64,000 nt of DNA from Micromonospora lutea (GCF_016863535.1 NZ_BOPB01000009.1:310001-374000); one strand, 5' to 3'; shown: positions 1 to 7,761, counted from the stretch's first letter. Translations and numbers: made by a program. The notes: generated by a model not told the origin, from the letters alone.

Positions 1-243
1 GGCTGGATGGCGCTGCCCGCCTCCGAGGACACCGGCCTGCTCCTGGCCGCCAGCGCGGTCAGCGAGGGCTACTTCACCCGCGAACACGGGCTGCTCTACC
101 GCAAGTGGCCCGGCCAGGTTACAAGCCAAGCGGCCCACCGCGAGCCCGTCGAGTACGAAGGCCGTATGAGAATCATCGAGGCCAGAGCCGTAGCCCTGGC
201 CTCGATGCTCCCGAACGGACTGCCGGTCACTCCTGCGGCGTAG
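1..243 (+). CDS. C-terminal part of an unidentified protein (5' end outside window)
   Basis: The reading frame is open from the first base and ends at the TAG at 241-243, so at least 80 residues of a longer protein are present. The visible stretch contains GWMALPASEDTGLLLA and, further on, LLYRKWPGQ followed by a helical region rich in Glu and Arg. Codon use is typical of a real high-GC gene, with third positions mostly G or C. The ASEDTGLLL and LYR pattern faintly recalls the C-terminus of actinobacterial family 2 glycosyltransferases, but this is a weak impression from the motif alone and no function is assigned. It lies outside the integrative element that begins after about 1.3 kb and is probably a chromosomal gene or an older remnant. 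Confidence 0.5.
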   Translation, partial: GWMALPASEDTGLLLAASAVSEGYFTREHGLLYRKWPGQVTSQAAHREPVEYEGRMRIIEARAVALASMLPNGLPVTPAA

Positions 244-362
244 CCTCATGGCCCGGTATCCCATGGGCACGCCGACGCTCCTTCATCTCCGCCTCGTAGA
301 TGTGCCGCCAGCGGCCAGCTAGATGGGCGCGTGGAGGAAGCAGCCCTGCCCGCGCCTACTCG

Positions 363-464
363 CTAGATGAAAGCCGGCGTGATGCCTAGGACGAGGATGA
401 TCACTACCAGGATCTTGATCACCACGGCCTGCGGGGCTCGCAGCGAGAACGTTAGCTCGGTCAA
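363..464 (-). CDS. 33-residue single-span membrane peptide
   Basis: A TTG start at 464 is preceded by a strong Shine-Dalgarno, GGGAGGTG, at 470-477 with six bases from GGAGG to the start. The 33-residue product has a short polar N-terminus (MTELTFSLRAPQ) followed by one hydrophobic span (VVIKILVVIILVLGITPAFI) and a TAG stop. No family is recognised. The unusually good ribosome site, the clean amphipathic-then-hydrophobic layout and an AT-rich promoter-like patch with a perfect dyad upstream (527-555) support a real small gene. Function could be a small membrane regulator or a toxin-like peptide; the sequence does not decide. Confidence 0.45.
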   Translation of the reverse strand: MTELTFSLRAPQAVVIKILVVIILVLGITPAFI

Positions 465-526
465 GCTTCACCTCCCTCGGTTTGTGACGCGCTGGGCAGT
501 TGGCCAGGGAAAATAGACATATAGCG

Positions 527-555
527 TTGGATGGCGACTCACATTCGCCATCCAA
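527..555. promoter_or_regulatory. Perfect 11-bp inverted repeat, probable operator
   Basis: TTGGATGGCGA at 527-537 is matched by TCGCCATCCAA at 545-555 with a 7-base spacer. It sits beside an AT-rich patch on the minus strand (TATATGTCTATTTT, about 510-525) that could be a -10 region for the small membrane peptide. The dyad would then be a regulator binding site just upstream of that promoter. No adjacent regulator gene is seen. Confidence 0.4.
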
Positions 556-748
556 GGGAATGCCCTCTTGGCCGCGGCAGATCATCGCATGGCGGCCACC
601 TAGTTCGCAATTACCCCCTGCCGGTTGTCCAAGATGCTAGGTGCGAGTCAACCGGGCGTGGATGACACTTTCGAAGTGACCCCCAGGATGCTCGGAAGTC
701 ATCACCTCGTGTCCCGGTGGCGCCTCCCGTGCGCCCGATCCGACGTCC

Positions 749-775
749 ACGTTGTCCGAACCGTCTGGACAACGT
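749..775. repeat. 9-bp inverted repeat ACGTTGTCC / GGACAACGT
   Basis: Arms at 749-757 and 767-775 are perfect complements separated by 9 bases, the geometry of a dimeric regulator site. No gene starts nearby, so its role is unknown. It could be part of an integrase, replication or transfer (clt-like) site of the neighbouring element. Confidence 0.3.
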
Positions 776-1109
776 CGCAGCTCAGGAGTGTTGACTCATT
801 CCGAGGTCGAGCGGAGCTGCTGGGCGCGAGTAAACTAGCGGCTATTCTAGCCAGATCACCTTTGACGGGTAATCGAAAGCTTTACTCGAAGCTTAATCCG
901 AACACTGCCGGGAAATCATTCTCGGCTGCTTTCGCGTCCTTTCTCGGCGCCCGTAATCGTGACTTTGTTGACCCGTCTTTCTGGGGAACATCAGAGGCGC
1001 CAACTCGTATGCCATACTCGTGGCGGCAGCTCTTCAGCCCGCATGGCGCCTGTGACCTGCGGCGGAGCGGCCCCTCGGTTTGTTCAACGCGCTGGGCGAA
1101 CCGACCACT

Positions 1110-1144
1110 CGACGGCCCTCCCGCTCACATCGGGGGGGCCGTCG
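1110..1144. terminator. Strong GC-rich hairpin
   Basis: GACGGCCCTCCC (1111-1122) pairs with the G-run and GGCCGTC at 1132-1143 around a short loop, giving a stem of about 11-12 bp. There is no T-run, as is common for actinomycete terminators. No coding sequence lies directly upstream on either strand, so it may insulate the element's promoter at 1357 from read-through. Confidence 0.4.
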
Positions 1145-1356
1145 CTTCGCTCAAGGGCCCGTAGGCCGACTGGGCGTGGCGGGATGCGCCTGACCGGATT
1201 GAACCTTCTACGCAGTGCGCTTTGCGGGGTGCGTTCGACTTCTGTCCTCGCGGTCCGTTTGTCCAAATGAGGCGGCCGGATCTCGGCCCGCTTTGAGCGG
1301 TAGACAGCCGCACCTAGCCGGGCGCATCACAGCGGTTCCCCGAACCCCTCGGCAAA

Positions 1357-1420
1357 CTTGTTGACTTGTCTGCCAAGTGCCGTCTACCTTGGACCGCAAC
1401 TTGGCAGACAAGTTAACAAG
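1357..1420 (+). promoter_or_regulatory. Element promoter with two dyad operators
   Basis: A promoter of sigma-70 type is visible: TTGACT at 1361-1366, 18 bases, then TACCTT at 1385-1390. It is framed by a 22-bp inverted repeat, arms 1357-1378 and 1399-1420, with one mismatch. Each arm contains its own smaller dyad: ACTTG-tctgc-CAAGT at 1364-1378 and ACTTG-gcaga-CAAGT at 1399-1413. One operator covers the -35/spacer and the other the start point, so a bound dimer pair would shut the promoter. The layout fits GntR-type (KorSA-like) repressor control of pra in pSAM2-like elements, which is family knowledge; no repressor gene is visible in this element. Confidence 0.7.
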
Positions 1421-1434
1421 CTGGAGGTTGAGCG

Positions 1435-1830
1435 ATGGCTCTGCGTGGCGGTACGAGGTTCGCCGTGCGGTTCGAGGACGTGTTCCCGGCGGGGTGCGCG
1501 TTGGTGCCCGAGTCGCTGGGTGAGGTCGAGGACTACGACGAGAAGACCGGCCGGCGTAGCCCGGCCAAGGACAAGGTGACCGGCCAGCGGGTGTGGCAGG
1601 TCCGGGTGATGGACCTTGACCCTGAGCTGGGCAAGCGCTCGCGTGAGACGACGGTGAAGATCTCGGCCGATTACCAGCCGGTGCCGCCGACGGGTGCGCC
1701 GTTCGAAGCGGTGGAGTTCGATGGCATGACGGTCACGCCGTACGTGGCGAACAACGGTCGGATGGCGTACTCGCTGCGGGCGACCGGGCTGCGGGCTCCG
1801 GTGGTTGGCGGCAAGAAGGCGGCGGCGTAG
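1435..1830 (+). CDS. pra: Pra-like plasmid replication/integration/excision activator
   Basis: This 131-residue protein matches the small activators found first in the operon of pSAM2-like elements, in which Pra switches on replication, excision and integration genes. Features I recognise are the N-terminal FAVRFEDVFPAG, the VWQVRVMDLDPE stretch in the middle, and FDGMTVTPYVANNGRMAYSLRATGLRAP near the C-terminus, ending in a short Lys/Ala tail. The ATG at 1435 has GGAGG at 1423-1427, seven bases upstream, and follows directly on the double-dyad promoter. No known DNA-binding fold is obvious in the sequence. The match is by recalled family pattern, not by a search. Confidence 0.75.
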   Translation: MALRGGTRFAVRFEDVFPAGCALVPESLGEVEDYDEKTGRRSPAKDKVTGQRVWQVRVMDLDPELGKRSRETTVKISADYQPVPPTGAPFEAVEFDGMTVTPYVANNGRMAYSLRATGLRAPVVGGKKAAA

Positions 1831-1924
1831 CCGCATCTGGTGGGGGCGGGGCTGTCTGGTCTTGGCGGACGGCAGCCCCGCCCCCTGGTGTCTCTTCCCC
1901 TGCTCTGTCGAGAGAGGTCGTGAC

Positions 1925-2008
1925 GTGTCCAAGGGTAGGCGTCGGGCTGGCCGTGGCTGGCCCAGGTGTGGCGTGTGTCGGGTTCGGTCGCTGCGGGGTG
2001 TCAGGTGA
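1925..2008 (+). CDS. 27-residue basic peptide, coupled to traB-like gene
   Basis: A GTG at 1925 is preceded by GAGAGAGG with seven bases spacing. The 27-codon frame encodes a very basic peptide (10 Arg or Lys) with a CGVC pair in the middle and stops at 2006-2008, overlapping the GTG start of the translocase gene as GTGA. Translational coupling is the likely role, with or without a functional peptide. A CxxC plus Arg-rich peptide could also bind nucleic acid. It does not match a family I know. Confidence 0.35.
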   Translation: MSKGRRRAGRGWPRCGVCRVRSLRGVR

Positions 2009-3627
2009 TCGGGCGGCCTCGCGGTGAAGTGGTGATGACCTCGGCCGGGGATCTGATGGTGATCCGGCCGAAGCGGTTCGAGTTGCCGCTCTGGGCGGTG
2101 CTGCTCGGGCTGGTGTTGCGCTGGTCCGGGCGGGTCGTGTGGTGGTGTCTGCGGCATCCGGTGGCCACCGGCTCGGCGCTGCTGGCGCTGTGGCTCTACG
2201 TCGAGTTCGGCTGGTCCGGGCTGGTGGTGCCGCTGGTGCTCGGCTCGGCGGCCTCGGCGGTGTGGCGGTGGCGCGACGAGTCGTCCTGGTGGACCTGGTT
2301 GGCCGGTCCGCTGCTCGGATCGGTGCGGCGGGTGTTCGTCTACCGGCGGGTGTGGCGTGAGGCCATGACGCTGTGCCGGCTCGCCGACACGTACGACCAT
2401 CGGCCTGTCCTGCCGCAACTGCTGCGGGTGCGTTCGGATCAGGCGCTTGATGTGCTGACCGTCCGCATGGTCCGGGGGCAGGCGCCGGAACAGTTCCAGG
2501 CGGTCAGCGCCAACCTGGCGTACGCGTTCGGCCGGCGACACGTCCGGGTCTACTCGGAGCGTCCCGGCGACCCACCAACCCGCACCGGTCGGGCTGCGTG
2601 GCTGCTGCGGCTCGTTGATCGGGTGCGGTACCGGGATCGGCCGACGCTGGTCTACCTGGCGGTGGTGCGTACCGATGCGCTGCGCACGATGGTCCCACCG
2701 TTCCCGGTGCCCGTGGTGCCGGACTTCACCGCGCTGCCCCTGGCCCGGCGAGAAGACCTGCGTACCTGGTCGCTGCACCTCCTCGCCACGCATGTCCTCG
2801 TCGGCGGGGCGACCCGCTCCGGCAAGGGCTCGGTGCTGTGGTCGCTGGTGCGGGTCCTCGGCGGCGGGATCGCCTCCGGCCTCGTCCGGCTCTGGGTGAT
2901 CGACCCCAAGGGCGGAATGGAGTTCGCGCTCGGCCGTCCGATGTTCGCCCGGTTCGCCTGCAAGTCGTTCGAGGCCATGGCCGATCTTCTCGACGAGGCC
3001 GTCACCGTCCTGCGGGAGCGGCAGACCCGTCTTGCCGGCACGGTCCGGGTGCACACGCCGACCGAGGCTGACCCCCTGGTCGTGGTCGTCGTCGACGAGA
3101 TGGCCGCCCTGACCGCGTACCTGCAAGATGTCGAGCTGCGGAAGCGCATCGCGTCGTCGCTCGGGCTGCTGCTGTCCCAAGGTGCCGGCGTCGGCGTCCT
3201 CGTCGTGGCGGCGTTGCAGGACCCGCGCAAAGACGTGCTGCCGTTTCGGGACCTGTTCCCGACCCGCATCGCGCTCGGCCTCACCGAGGCGTCACAGGTC
3301 GACATGGTCCTTGGCGACGGTGCCCGCAACCGGGGCGCGCTGGCCGACCAAATGCCGCGGTGGGCCAAGGGCGTCGGGTACGTGATCCTCGACGGCACCC
3401 CCGACCCGATGCGGGTCCGGTTCTCGTACGTCTCCGACGACGACATCCGCGCCATGGCCCGGCAGTACCCGGCCCCGGTCGACGCGGCGGACATCCTCGC
3501 CCAGGTCGGCCGGGAAACCGCCACCGAACCGGCCCGGCCCCCGCTGCCGCGCACGCCGTCCGGCCCGCTGCTGCCCGAATCGCTGCGCAACCTGCTCGAC
3601 CGCGACACCGGCGGTGAGGGCCGATGA
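2005..3627 (+). CDS. FtsK/SpoIIIE-domain conjugal DNA translocase (TraB/TraSA-like)
   Basis: This is the septal DNA translocase that moves the element as double-stranded DNA between hyphae. With the GTG at 2005 it has 540 residues; the overlap with the 27-codon ORF and the GGGG-type ribosome site favour this over the ATG at 2035. The N-terminus carries two or three hydrophobic spans (about residues 28-85, LWAVLLGLVLRW, ALLALWLYVEFGW). The ATPase domain has Walker A GGATRSGKGS near residue 266, an IDPKGGMEF strand, and Walker B VVVVVDEMA near residue 360, followed by sensor-like LVVAALQDPRKDVLP. The C-terminus is Pro-rich and lacks a clear winged-helix gamma domain. It is shorter than chromosomal FtsK and typical for AICE translocases. 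Confidence 0.85.
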   Translation: MIGRPRGEVVMTSAGDLMVIRPKRFELPLWAVLLGLVLRWSGRVVWWCLRHPVATGSALLALWLYVEFGWSGLVVPLVLGSAASAVWRWRDESSWWTWLAGPLLGSVRRVFVYRRVWREAMTLCRLADTYDHRPVLPQLLRVRSDQALDVLTVRMVRGQAPEQFQAVSANLAYAFGRRHVRVYSERPGDPPTRTGRAAWLLRLVDRVRYRDRPTLVYLAVVRTDALRTMVPPFPVPVVPDFTALPLARREDLRTWSLHLLATHVLVGGATRSGKGSVLWSLVRVLGGGIASGLVRLWVIDPKGGMEFALGRPMFARFACKSFEAMADLLDEAVTVLRERQTRLAGTVRVHTPTEADPLVVVVVDEMAALTAYLQDVELRKRIASSLGLLLSQGAGVGVLVVAALQDPRKDVLPFRDLFPTRIALGLTEASQVDMVLGDGARNRGALADQMPRWAKGVGYVILDGTPDPMRVRFSYVSDDDIRAMARQYPAPVDAADILAQVGRETATEPARPPLPRTPSGPLLPESLRNLLDRDTGGEGR

Positions 3628-3872
3628 CCGCGACTGGTCGCCGCTTTTACCGGCTGCGTACCCCCGAACCGATCACTGCCGTCTCCGTCCGCGTCGACCC
3701 GGACCGGCCCGACCCGTACCCGGTCTATCTCGCCGTCGGCGCGGGCCGGCGACGCATGTCCCTGACCCCCGACGAGGCGTGGGCGCTGTGGCGCTGCCTC
3801 TCCGAAGCGGTCGCCTCCCTCGGCACCCCTCCCGACTACATCCGCACCGACATCCGACCGGCCCGGAGGTAA
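3624..3872 (+). CDS. Small conserved AICE protein, unknown function
   Basis: This 82-residue protein starts with an ATG that overlaps the translocase stop (ATGA at 3624-3627), so it is translationally coupled. It is soluble with a beta-rich N-terminal half (YRLRTPEPITAVSVRVDP) and a helical second half containing LTPDEAWALWRCLSEAVASL. Proteins of this size and position recur in pSAM2-like elements next to the translocase, but no biochemical role is known to me. Its place between TraB-like and the membrane protein suggests an accessory transfer function. Confidence 0.7.
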   Translation: MTATGRRFYRLRTPEPITAVSVRVDPDRPDPYPVYLAVGAGRRRMSLTPDEAWALWRCLSEAVASLGTPPDYIRTDIRPARR

Positions 3873-3877
3873 CCGCC

Positions 3878-4069
3878 GTGAACACTCTGACCCGCGTCAT
3901 CAACCGGCTCCGGCGTCCGCTGCGCATCCGGCTTGTTGGCCCTTCCCACCAGACCGCCGCCGCACTGCACGGCCTGGCGCACATGGTCCACCGCCGCCAC
4001 GACATGAACGGCCGGCGCATCCGCATCGACCTGACCATCCGCGAAAAGCCGTTGGAGGAGTGGCGATGA
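3878..4069 (+). CDS. Small basic AICE protein, unknown function
   Basis: A GTG start at 3878 has GGAGG at 3865-3869 with eight bases spacing, and the frame ends in TGA overlapping the next ATG (ATGA at 4066-4069). The 63 residues are basic (RVINRLRRPLRIRL at the N-terminus) and contain a His-rich middle (HGLAHMVHRRHDMNGRR). Position and coupling on both sides mark it as part of the transfer operon. I do not recognise a family. Confidence 0.65.
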   Translation: MNTLTRVINRLRRPLRIRLVGPSHQTAAALHGLAHMVHRRHDMNGRRIRIDLTIREKPLEEWR

Positions 4070-4623
4070 ACGCGCGCACGGAATCCGCGGTACGCCTGGT
4101 GATCCTGCTCGCCATCGGCACGATGGCCGGCGCTGCCGCCTTCACCCACGTACACGACCTGTCCGTTGCCCACGGTCAACCGCACTGGATCGGCTGGGCC
4201 AACGCGGTAGCCGTCGAGCTGATGGCGATCTACCTCGGCCTGGAACTACGCGCCCGCCGTCGCGCCGGTCGCCCCGTCGGCCTGGTCGGCTCGCTCCTGG
4301 TGGCGTTCGCGCTGCTGTCCCTCGCCGCCCAGGTCGCGGGCGCCGAGCCGTCGGTGTGGGGCTGGATCGTTGCGGCCGTGCCGTCGCTGGCGTTCCTCGC
4401 CCTGGTCAAGGTCGTCCTGTCCAACGCCCCGGTCATGCCACCGGCCGTCGAACCGGACCAGTCGACCGCGCACCGGACCGAGGATTCTGAGCCGGCCACC
4501 GATGTGGAACCGCTCCGTCCGATCGAACCCGCCCCGCCGGCTGTCTCGGCTCCGGCGGCGGTGCTGCCCGCGCGTGGTGTCGTCCAGCCCAACCGACCGC
4601 ACGTCGTCGGGATCATCCGATGA
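4066..4623 (+). CDS. DUF2637-type membrane protein (Spd-like spread protein)
   Basis: The 185-residue protein has four hydrophobic segments in its first 125 residues (VRLVILLAIGTMAGAAAF, WANAVAVELMAIYLGLEL, LVGSLLVAFALLSLAAQVAG, IVAAVPSLAFLALVKVVL), with the FTHVHDL and GWANAVAVELMAIY patterns typical of DUF2637. The remaining 60 residues are a Pro/Ala/Glu-rich cytoplasmic tail. DUF2637 proteins in actinomycete plasmids and AICEs occupy the position of Spd genes, which help the element spread within the recipient mycelium. The ATG at 4066 overlaps the previous stop, and the stop overlaps the start of the initiator gene (ATGA at 4620-4623). The Spd role is inferred from position and topology. 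Confidence 0.75.
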   Translation: MNARTESAVRLVILLAIGTMAGAAAFTHVHDLSVAHGQPHWIGWANAVAVELMAIYLGLELRARRRAGRPVGLVGSLLVAFALLSLAAQVAGAEPSVWGWIVAAVPSLAFLALVKVVLSNAPVMPPAVEPDQSTAHRTEDSEPATDVEPLRPIEPAPPAVSAPAAVLPARGVVQPNRPHVVGIIR

Positions 4624-6368
4624 CCGCTGCCACCCTGCCCGGCCTCGAACCCGCCCCGACCCCGGCTGCCACTCCTCGGCCGGGGTCGCGGGCGGCCCGC
4701 ATGGCGCTGCCTCGCTCGGTCGACGTGCTCAAGGAGATCGCCGCTGAATACGGCGTCTGCGTCCGCCCCCTCGCGATGCGCCGCACCGACCTGAACACCG
4801 GCCTGACCGAGGTCATCGACCTGCCTTGCGGCGCCACCCGCGAAGACAAGTGCGGCCCGTGCGCAAAGAAAAACCGCCGGCTGCGGCAGGCCCAGATCCG
4901 GGAGGGCTGGCACCGCGACGACGAACCGCTACCGCCACCGGATCCGGCGACCGAGGAACAGAAGGCGCTGATCCTGCTACGCGGGCACCTGGAGTTCTCC
5001 CGTGACGAGGCGTCCCGGGCGAGCCAGTGGGACCAGGTCGCCGACCTCGACGAGGCGATCCGGGAAGTGGAAGAGGCAATCGCGGCCGAAGGACTCCGCG
5101 GCCGGGTCGCTCCACCGCACTCGAACGGTGACGAGGACCAGGCCGACGACGACAACGGCCGGCGCCGCAAGCGCTCGACCCGCCGTCGCCAGGATGCCCC
5201 CGACCTACCTCGGCGCAAGGTCGAGCGCCGCACCGTCGGCAAGACCTACACCGCCCCCGACGGCACCATTTACCGGCCGTCGATGTGGCTCACGCTAACC
5301 CTCGACTCCTACGGCCCGGTGCGCCCCGACGGCACCCCGCTCAACCCCGACCGGTACGACTACCGGCGGGCGGCCTGGGATGCCGTGCACTTCCCTCGGC
5401 TGCTGGACCGGTTCTGGCAGAACCTGCGCCGCTGTGAGGGTTGGAACGTCCAGTACGCCGGCTGCGTCGAGCCCCAACGCCGACTCGCCCCACACGCGCA
5501 CTTCGCCGTCCGGGGCACCATCCCGCGTGACGTGCTCCGCACCGTGGCGGCGGCCACCTATCACCAGGTGTGGTGGCCCAGTGTCGATGTCCAGCGGTAC
5601 ACCCTCGACCGGCTTCCCGTCTGGGACGAGCAGGCTTCGGCCTGGGTCGACCCGAGCACCCGTGCGCCGCTGACCACCTGGACGGAAGCCCTCGACGCCA
5701 TCGACGACGACCCGGACGCCGAACCGGTGCACGTCGTGCGCTTCGGCACCCAGGTCGACGCTCGCGGCGTCATGCCCGGCACCGAGGACGCCGAGCGGAC
5801 GATCCGCTACGTCACGAAGTACATCACCAAGCACACCGGCGACGTACACAAGATCACCACTGACCGGCAACGGGCGCACCTCGACCGGCTCTGGCAGGAA
5901 CTCCAGATCACCCCGTGCACCGACCGTTGCGCGAACTGGCTGCTCTACGGCATCCAGCCGAAGCGAGCGAACGCGAAACTCAAGCCGGGCCGCTGCAAGG
6001 GCAAGGTCCACCAACGCGACACCCTCGGCATCGGCGGCCGGCGCATCCTCATCTCCCGCGACTGGTCCGGCAAAACCCTCTCCGATCACAAGCACGACGT
6101 GCGGGCGTGGGTGCGGGCGCTGCTCGGCGTCAGCGTCGGCCTGGAGGGCGTCGACGACCAGGGCGCCACCGTCGAACCAGTCCGGCACGCCTGGGAACTC
6201 GCCCGTCCCGACGATCCCGACGTGGGGCCGCTGGCCCATCGGCTGCTACGGGCGATCGGCGAACGTGCCCGCTGGCGCTCCGAACTCCTCGCCGCCAAGG
6301 ACCGCGCCGCCCAGCTCCCCGACACCACACCAACGGAAACGGATGGCACGACGGGGGAGGGGCAGTGA
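4620..6368 (+). CDS. repSA: RepSA-like rolling-circle replication initiator
   Basis: The 582-residue protein has the features of actinomycete rolling-circle initiators. A Cys cluster near residues 67-80 (LPCG...KCGPC) resembles a zinc-binding knuckle. An HUH-type pair, PHAHFAVRG, lies near residue 291, and RYVTKYITKHTGD near residue 396 carries the likely catalytic Tyr. It would nick the element's double-strand origin after excision so that it can replicate. A basic Arg-rich linker follows residue 180. The start overlaps the upstream stop, and the stop overlaps the xis start as GTGA. Length is slightly above that of pSAM2 RepSA. Confidence 0.8.
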   Translation: MTAATLPGLEPAPTPAATPRPGSRAARMALPRSVDVLKEIAAEYGVCVRPLAMRRTDLNTGLTEVIDLPCGATREDKCGPCAKKNRRLRQAQIREGWHRDDEPLPPPDPATEEQKALILLRGHLEFSRDEASRASQWDQVADLDEAIREVEEAIAAEGLRGRVAPPHSNGDEDQADDDNGRRRKRSTRRRQDAPDLPRRKVERRTVGKTYTAPDGTIYRPSMWLTLTLDSYGPVRPDGTPLNPDRYDYRRAAWDAVHFPRLLDRFWQNLRRCEGWNVQYAGCVEPQRRLAPHAHFAVRGTIPRDVLRTVAAATYHQVWWPSVDVQRYTLDRLPVWDEQASAWVDPSTRAPLTTWTEALDAIDDDPDAEPVHVVRFGTQVDARGVMPGTEDAERTIRYVTKYITKHTGDVHKITTDRQRAHLDRLWQELQITPCTDRCANWLLYGIQPKRANAKLKPGRCKGKVHQRDTLGIGGRRILISRDWSGKTLSDHKHDVRAWVRALLGVSVGLEGVDDQGATVEPVRHAWELARPDDPDVGPLAHRLLRAIGERARWRSELLAAKDRAAQLPDTTPTETDGTTGEGQ

Positions 6369-6550
6369 CGGTGACGAACGATGGGCTCTGGACGATCCGG
6401 GACGTGGCGGCGTACCTGCGGGTACCAACCGAAACGCTGTACCGCTGGCGCAAGGTCAAGTACGGTCCGCCGGCGGCCCGGGTCGGCCGACACCTGCGGT
6501 ACGAGCCGGAAGCGGTCCGATCCTGGGTACGTGAGCAGGCAGCGGCCTGA
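6365..6550 (+). CDS. xis: Excisionase (MerR/HTH_17-type DNA-binding protein)
   Basis: The 61-residue protein starts at GTG 6365, overlapping the initiator stop (GTGA). It is almost entirely a winged helix-turn-helix of the excisionase type: LWTIRDVAAYLRVPTETLYR is the recognition unit, followed by the wing VGRHLRYEPEAVRSWV. Such proteins bend attachment-site DNA and steer the integrase towards excision. It is directly followed by the integrase gene with a 1-base overlap, the standard xis-int arrangement. Confidence 0.85.
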   Translation: MTVTNDGLWTIRDVAAYLRVPTETLYRWRKVKYGPPAARVGRHLRYEPEAVRSWVREQAAA

Positions 6551-7761
6551 TGGGACACGTAGAGGATCGCTGGTACAAGACGCTGCGCCACCCGGGCGGG
6601 CAACGGGAGCGGGTCAAGACGGAACTGTTCGGCAAGGGCCTGCGCTACCGGGTTCGCTACATCGGCCCGGACGGCAAGGAACGCAAGAAGTCGTTCCCGG
6701 ACCGGGCCAAGCGAGAGGCTGAGGCATTCCTCGTCTCGACCGAGTCGGACAAGCTCCGGGGCTCCTACGTCGACCCGAAAGCCGGCCGGATCACCTTCGC
6801 GGAGTACGCCGAGAACTGGCTACGGACACGCTCGTTCGACGAGTCGACCAGGGAGAGCACCGAGTTCCGGGTACGCAAGCATCTGCTGCCGTTCTTCGGC
6901 TCTGAGCACCTGGCCTCGATCAAGCCGGGCCATATCCGGGAGTGGGACGCGAGCATGGTCGGCAAGCTGGCTCCGGCGACTCGGGCCGTTGTCTTCGCTC
7001 ACCTGCGGACCATCCTCGGCGCGGCGGTCGATGACGAGCGGATTGCCAAGAATCCGTGTTCGGCAAAGTCGGTCAAGCCGCCGCGACCGGTTCAGCGTCG
7101 GGTGGTGCCGTGGCGGTACGACCAGGTTTCGGCAATCCGCGGTGGCCTCGCCCAGCGGTACCGCCCCATGGTCGACCTCGGGGCCGGCTGCGGTCTGCGG
7201 CAGGGGGAAATCCTCGGTCTCGGTGTCGATGACATCGACCTCGACGCCGGCTGGGTGCACGTCTGTCGTCAGGTCAAGCTCGTCCGTTCCCGGCTCGTCT
7301 TCGGGTTGCCCAAGAACGACCGGGACCGCCGGATACCGCTGCCCGACTCGGTCGCCCAGGTGCTGCGGCAGCACGTCGACGACTTCGCCCCGGTGTCGCT
7401 CACGCTGCCGTGGGAGGACCCGACCACCGACGAACGGGTCACGGTCCCGCTGCTGTTCACCACCACCCGGCGTGGTGCGATCAACCGGCGCACCTTCGAC
7501 GACAAGAGTTGGCGGCCGGCTGTCGTGGCGGCCGGCATCACGCCGACCCGCGCCACCGGGATGCACGCGCTACGGCACTTCTACGCCTCGTCGCTGCTCG
7601 ACGCGGGGGAGAGCATCAAGGCCCTCGCCTCGTACCTCGGCCACGCCGACCCCGGTTTCACCCTCCGCGTCTACACGCACCTGATGCCAGCGAGCGAGGA
7701 ACGCACCCGGCAGGCCATCGACCGCCTATTTGAGCCTGGGTCCGGAGGTGCGGGATCGTGA
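6550..7761 (+). CDS. int: Tyrosine site-specific integrase
   Basis: This 403-residue phage-type integrase recombines the element with its chromosomal target, in AICEs usually the 3' end of a tRNA gene. An N-terminal arm-binding region is followed by a core-binding SAM-like domain (about 75-175, ITFAEYAENWLRTR onwards) and a catalytic domain. Catalytic residues are visible: Arg in GCGLRQGEILGL, His-x-x-Arg in MHALRHFYASSLL, His in YLGHADPGF and the Tyr nucleophile in RVYTHLM near residue 377. The ATG shares one base with the xis stop. The attachment site would normally lie next to this gene, but no tRNA 3' end could be confirmed downstream. Confidence 0.9.
   Translation: MGHVEDRWYKTLRHPGGQRERVKTELFGKGLRYRVRYIGPDGKERKKSFPDRAKREAEAFLVSTESDKLRGSYVDPKAGRITFAEYAENWLRTRSFDESTRESTEFRVRKHLLPFFGSEHLASIKPGHIREWDASMVGKLAPATRAVVFAHLRTILGAAVDDERIAKNPCSAKSVKPPRPVQRRVVPWRYDQVSAIRGGLAQRYRPMVDLGAGCGLRQGEILGLGVDDIDLDAGWVHVCRQVKLVRSRLVFGLPKNDRDRRIPLPDSVAQVLRQHVDDFAPVSLTLPWEDPTTDERVTVPLLFTTTRRGAINRRTFDDKSWRPAVVAAGITPTRATGMHALRHFYASSLLDAGESIKALASYLGHADPGFTLRVYTHLMPASEERTRQAIDRLFEPGSGGAGS

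Larger units (their letters stand above)
556..1356. other. Non-coding stretch before the integrative element
   Basis: I see no convincing gene here. Open frames have the wrong codon bias and no homology I recognise. The stretch holds several short dyads: ACGTTGTCC/GGACAACGT at 749-775, GGCTA-TTC-TAGCC near 840-852 and the strong hairpin at 1110-1144. Base composition is lower in GC around 840-970 than in the flanking genes. The left end of the integrative element probably lies in or before this stretch, but no attachment repeat could be identified. Confidence 0.5.
1357..7761 (+). mobile_element. Actinomycete integrative and conjugative element (AICE)
   Basis: The genes present are the core AICE set in the usual order: activator (Pra-like), FtsK-type DNA translocase, small transfer or spread proteins including a DUF2637 membrane protein, RepSA-type rolling-circle initiator, excisionase and tyrosine integrase. 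Such elements integrate into tRNA genes, excise as circles and transfer double-stranded DNA between mycelia without a relaxase. Nearly all genes overlap by 1-4 bases and form one operon driven from 1357. The limits given are the minimum; the true ends lie outside them, because no attachment repeat or intact tRNA gene was found on either side. No GntR repressor, NUDIX or methylase cargo genes are seen. Confidence 0.85.

Noticed and set aside
625..1164. 179-codon plus-strand frame before the AICE
   Set aside because: Codon third positions are not G/C-biased, the composition is odd, there is no ribosome site and no recognisable motif. It also runs through the hairpin at 1110-1144.
1384..3180. 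Long minus-strand open frame of about 600 codons opposite pra and the translocase
   Set aside because: It is a Pro/Arg/His-rich shadow frame produced by GC-rich coding on the other strand. It has no motif or ribosome site, and the plus-strand genes have clear domains.
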